DNA of 64,000 nucleotides from Chrysophaeum taylorii (taxonomy: Eukaryota; Sar; Pelagophyceae; Pelagomonadales; Pelagomonadaceae). The notes under the pieces are model-generated. The model ran no database searches, had not been told where the DNA came from, and worked only from the letters and a program-made list of their open reading frames with translations. The position numbers and the translations under genes are program-made. Positions within the stretch are counted from its first letter, which is position 1. Each line of letters opens with the position of its first letter. This document shows, piece by piece, positions 61,758 to 64,000 of the stretch. The stretch spans positions 84,292 through 148,291 of the forward strand of contig JAQMWT010000319.1 in the NCBI GenBank assembly GCA_029834535.1. Reading direction: 5' to 3'.

Positions 61758-63480
61758 TCATGAAATTGGATACATAGGTTTCTTAGTCACTGCAGCAGTA
61801 TGTTGGAAGGTAGGGTCCAACAAAAGGGATTTAATATCGGGAACGAGGAGGGAGAGGTGCTTGTACAGAGTGCTGTACGTACCGGCAGGCAGAGCATTGC
61901 TGAGCATGTCACAGCAAAGGTCATGGCGTAGAGACAAGAGGAAAGACCTGTTGTTTGGTGTGGTTGTTAGCACGAATCAACTCCGGTCGAGTGGGGTAGC
62001 GTAATTTCCGTTGGGTCGAGTAAAATAATATTGGCGTACCCTCGGACGGTGGGCAATGGAGCATGCGTGGAGTGGATTTTAGAGCCGAGTTTGCGGTCAC
62101 TTCCACGAAGGTACCCTATATGCGACTATGAGATAAGTGGTCTTCCAGAGCAAAGAGAAGTCCTTGTAGTCGAAAGAGTTGTCGGTGGCCTTGTGGTAAG
62201 GCAGCCAGGCATCACGAAACATCTGGACAAAGAACTTTGTATGGCGGTGCCATAGGTGGCAGCGGAGCCAACTTAGGGAAGGAGGACTATCCACAAGTAA
62301 CCCATAAACGGCTCAAATATGGACCTGCAGTCGCGGGGATGTCGGAAGCAGTGAACGTGCGCGTGCTTCCAAAGGCGTCAATGGAAGCGATATTTGGTGG
62401 TGGCGTTCTCTATGGTGAGGTTGCCGTCAGAATGGTGACCAGTTAAAGTAGGAGTTGTGTGATGTTGATGAGGTTGTAAGTAGTAACCAATGTGACGGTT
62501 GGTTAGTTTCGAAAACGGTTATGTAATAGGACACAGGAGTAGGTGATTTAGTGTGTAAGCTGGCAAACAAGTTATAGAGGATTGTAAAAACCTTGACGTG
62601 TATAGGGTAGTTGCATTGGGTAGCGGCTCCATAGAGGAGCGTTTGCACGATGATAAGTACACTCGGATTGAACAAGTAGTACGTTGCTCGTGAGCCTGTT
62701 GTGAGTGAAGGCGAAGCACTAACATATCGAGGTTCAAGGTCAGCCATAGTAAGCTGAACAGAACCTGTGCGAGTAAGGTGCAAACGTTTAGGAACGGGAA
62801 TATGGGAGGATCGGGAACACCCGGATCCAGTCTTTGAATACGTGGTTAGGTAGCCAAAGGCGCTTGGGAATAGCTGTAGATCATCCACGATCTTTAGGAA
62901 GGGCGTGGATGGAGGATGAGCCACGACAATGAACGATTGGTCCAGTAGAATATCTGCGTGCGATGCATCCATCTTTCTCTAGATTGGTAGTCGCCACAGA
63001 GGTAGGTCGGGAACCTATCAACAACATCGACACAGTAATCAAGGTAGATGATATTGGCCACTGTGATGTGGTCTTGATGACAGTACATGTGGAGGCGTCA
63101 TCTCAGCCAGTAGTACCAAGGGCTGGAGTAGCTTGATGACAGACAACATGGCTGTCGAAAGAGAATCGTCAGCAGGCTGTGTAAGTCTTCTGTCTTATGC
63201 TGTTTTAGTAAATTCCTGTTTGTGCAGGGAGGAGTGATCTCAATTATATCACAATAGAATGTGCGCCTTTCCTCTGGTGAGATTAGGTGAAGATGGTTAA
63301 TAAAGGCGAGGAGGATTCAAATAATAATACAGTAGGGAAACGGTGGCGTAACATACGAACAAGCGTATCACACTCAACAACAACTTTTACATTGATATTT
63401 AAGCCTAAGTCATTAGTGGCTTGAGACAGGAACGCCGGAGTTGACAAACCAGAACAAAGTAACATGACAGAGGGTTTGCG
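61758..63480 (-). pseudogene. Cytosine-5 DNA methyltransferase domain within element C
   Basis: Motifs appear on the minus strand in the same order and similar spacing as in element A. Motif I-like is SVMLLCSGLSTPAFL (63423-63471). Motif II is VKVVVECDTL (63364-63393). Motif IV is CDIIEITPPCTNRN with the PPC codons at 63224-63232. A degenerate motif VI is HITVANI (about 63.05 kb, E replaced by A if aligned correctly). Motif VIII-like is DASHADILLDQSFIVVAHPP (about 62905-62970). Motif X is CCDMLSNALPAGTYS (61880-61910). Motif I to IV is about 225 bp here and 230 bp in A; I to X is about 1.55 kb against 1.5 kb. At least two frameshifts separate the motifs, while VIII and X share a frame. The catalytic cysteine is kept. 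The assignment depends on comparison with element A. Confidence 0.65.
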
Positions 63481-64000
63481 GAGATTGGACTCTTGAGAGA
63501 AACACTGGCGCGTGAAGTAGTCAAGTTAATGGCGTATTTTGCTGAACAAACTTGTTCTGTTTCCGAAGATTGAGAACCAAAGGAAGAATCCGGGCGATCT
63601 GATAAAACTTGGAGTAGGTAGTTGTAGTATGCCAGTAGATCTGTTTCATGGGCATCGCTAGAAATGCGAAGAACGAAGTTCGAGTTGCTTGTCGCGAGCG
63701 ATGTTGTAAGTGAGACAAGGGAGAGCGAATTAAATTGGCTATGTAGTGGCGTGGGATACGTACATCTTTGTCTATGCGGCTCGTGACAGCGCTGAGCTTT
63801 GGCTCAGCTCGATCATCAGGCAGGCGGTCAGGTTCGTCTGGTTCCACTCGAGCATGCTCAGGATAGCAGATGTCGGTCATGCACTGGCTGAAGACATAAA
63901 AGCGAGTCGATCTTAATAGCCAACTTGCAGATGATCTGGTAGAACAACAATGTTACATTTGAACATCGCATGTGATGGTTGCGTCCTGTAGCAATGCGAA
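63481..64000 (-). other. Element C region 5' of the methyltransferase (incomplete)
   Basis: A minus-strand frame (63521-63880) includes KDVRIPRHYIANLIRSPLSH and a basic C-terminal part. By position it should be the end of gag or the protease, but no protease motif is visible before the window ends. Confidence 0.35.

Larger units (their letters stand above)
55800..64000 (-). mobile_element. Copia element C with methyltransferase, partial (runs off the window)
   Basis: Minus-strand order is a gag/protease-side region (beyond 63.5 kb, incomplete), C5 methyltransferase (63.47-61.86 kb), integrase (61.47-60.2 kb), linker (60.2-59.8 kb), reverse transcriptase (59.79-58.69 kb), RNase H (58.70-57.81 kb) and an extra 342-residue frame (57.30-56.27 kb). 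This is the same gene order as element A, but DNA similarity to A is low. The 3' LTR could not be located; the left boundary near 55.8 kb is approximate. The 5' end is outside the window. Confidence 0.8.

Noticed and set aside
62898-62918. HPPSTPF in element C as methyltransferase motif IV with the catalytic cysteine changed to serine
   Set aside because: The distance from motif I (about 540 bp) is far too long compared with element A. A better motif IV with an intact cysteine (TPPC) lies at 63224-63235, and the HPPSTPF stretch aligns with the motif VIII segment of element A.
1-64000. CRISPR arrays, rRNA, tRNA genes, bacterial operons
   Set aside because: No regularly spaced identical repeats with unique spacers, no rRNA-like sequence, and no stretch with a convincing tRNA cloverleaf and B box were found by eye. 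A covariance-model scan would be needed to exclude diverged tRNAs.

Overview
The window reads as nuclear DNA of a eukaryotic alga with many broken retrotransposons. Genes lie on both strands, there are no operons or Shine-Dalgarno-led starts, and most recognisable families are eukaryotic: a mitochondrial carrier, Ty1/copia polyproteins, an FCP1-type phosphatase fragment, an OPR/RAP organelle RNA-binding protein, and hAT and PIF1-like remnants. Two nearly identical proteins start with a short hydrophobic leader ending in ASAF, the cleavage motif typical of plastid targeting in algae with a red-derived secondary plastid (heterokonts). My best guess is a stramenopile alga such as a pelagophyte. 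A dinoflagellate or haptophyte is not excluded. Starts given here use ATG; introns were not modelled.

Layout. At 0.6-1.2 kb there is a hAT transposase remnant. At 2.2-5.0 kb a divergent pair shares a 199-bp intergenic region: a membrane protein with an EGF-like N-terminus and about seven membrane segments (-), and a mitochondrial carrier (+). At 7.1-8.5 kb is a secreted cysteine-motif protein with a carbohydrate-binding-like C-terminus. At 9.1-9.7 kb is a PIF1/Helitron-type helicase remnant. At 9.8-15.2 kb is a rearranged Ty1/copia element with very short LTRs, two of them abutting head to tail and others inverted, plus an antisense FCP1-like phosphatase fragment between primer-binding site and gag. 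A kinase gene is split: C-lobe at 16.8-17.3 kb and N-terminal half at 26.6-27.5 kb, separated by copia element A (17.3 to about 25.9 kb, minus strand). From 28.7 to 36.6 kb is element B, a large LTR-flanked element with no recognisable pol. From 37 to 49 kb come a nucleoside phosphorylase gene, coiled-coil and other gene remnants, an OPR/RAP gene and a decayed second RAP copy. At 49.6-50.7 kb is a second hAT-like remnant. At 52.2-55.7 kb a 1,342-bp block is duplicated in tandem, each copy with an intact two-domain SnoaL/CaMKII-association-like plastid protein. From about 55.8 kb to the end is copia element C (minus strand, running off the window).

Main discovery. Elements A and C each carry, between protease/gag and integrase, a region with the ordered motifs of a cytosine-5 DNA methyltransferase. 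A has motif I, motif II, PCQ, ENV, a motif VIII-like segment and NAVP. C has a motif I-like segment, VVVECD, TPPC, a motif VIII-like segment and NALPA. Motif I to X spacing is about 1.5 kb in both. Two diverged copies with the same order argue for a lineage of copia retrotransposons that encode their own DNA methyltransferase. Retrotransposon-borne DNA methyltransferases are known from dinoflagellates and charophyte algae; an occurrence in this host and element type would extend that.
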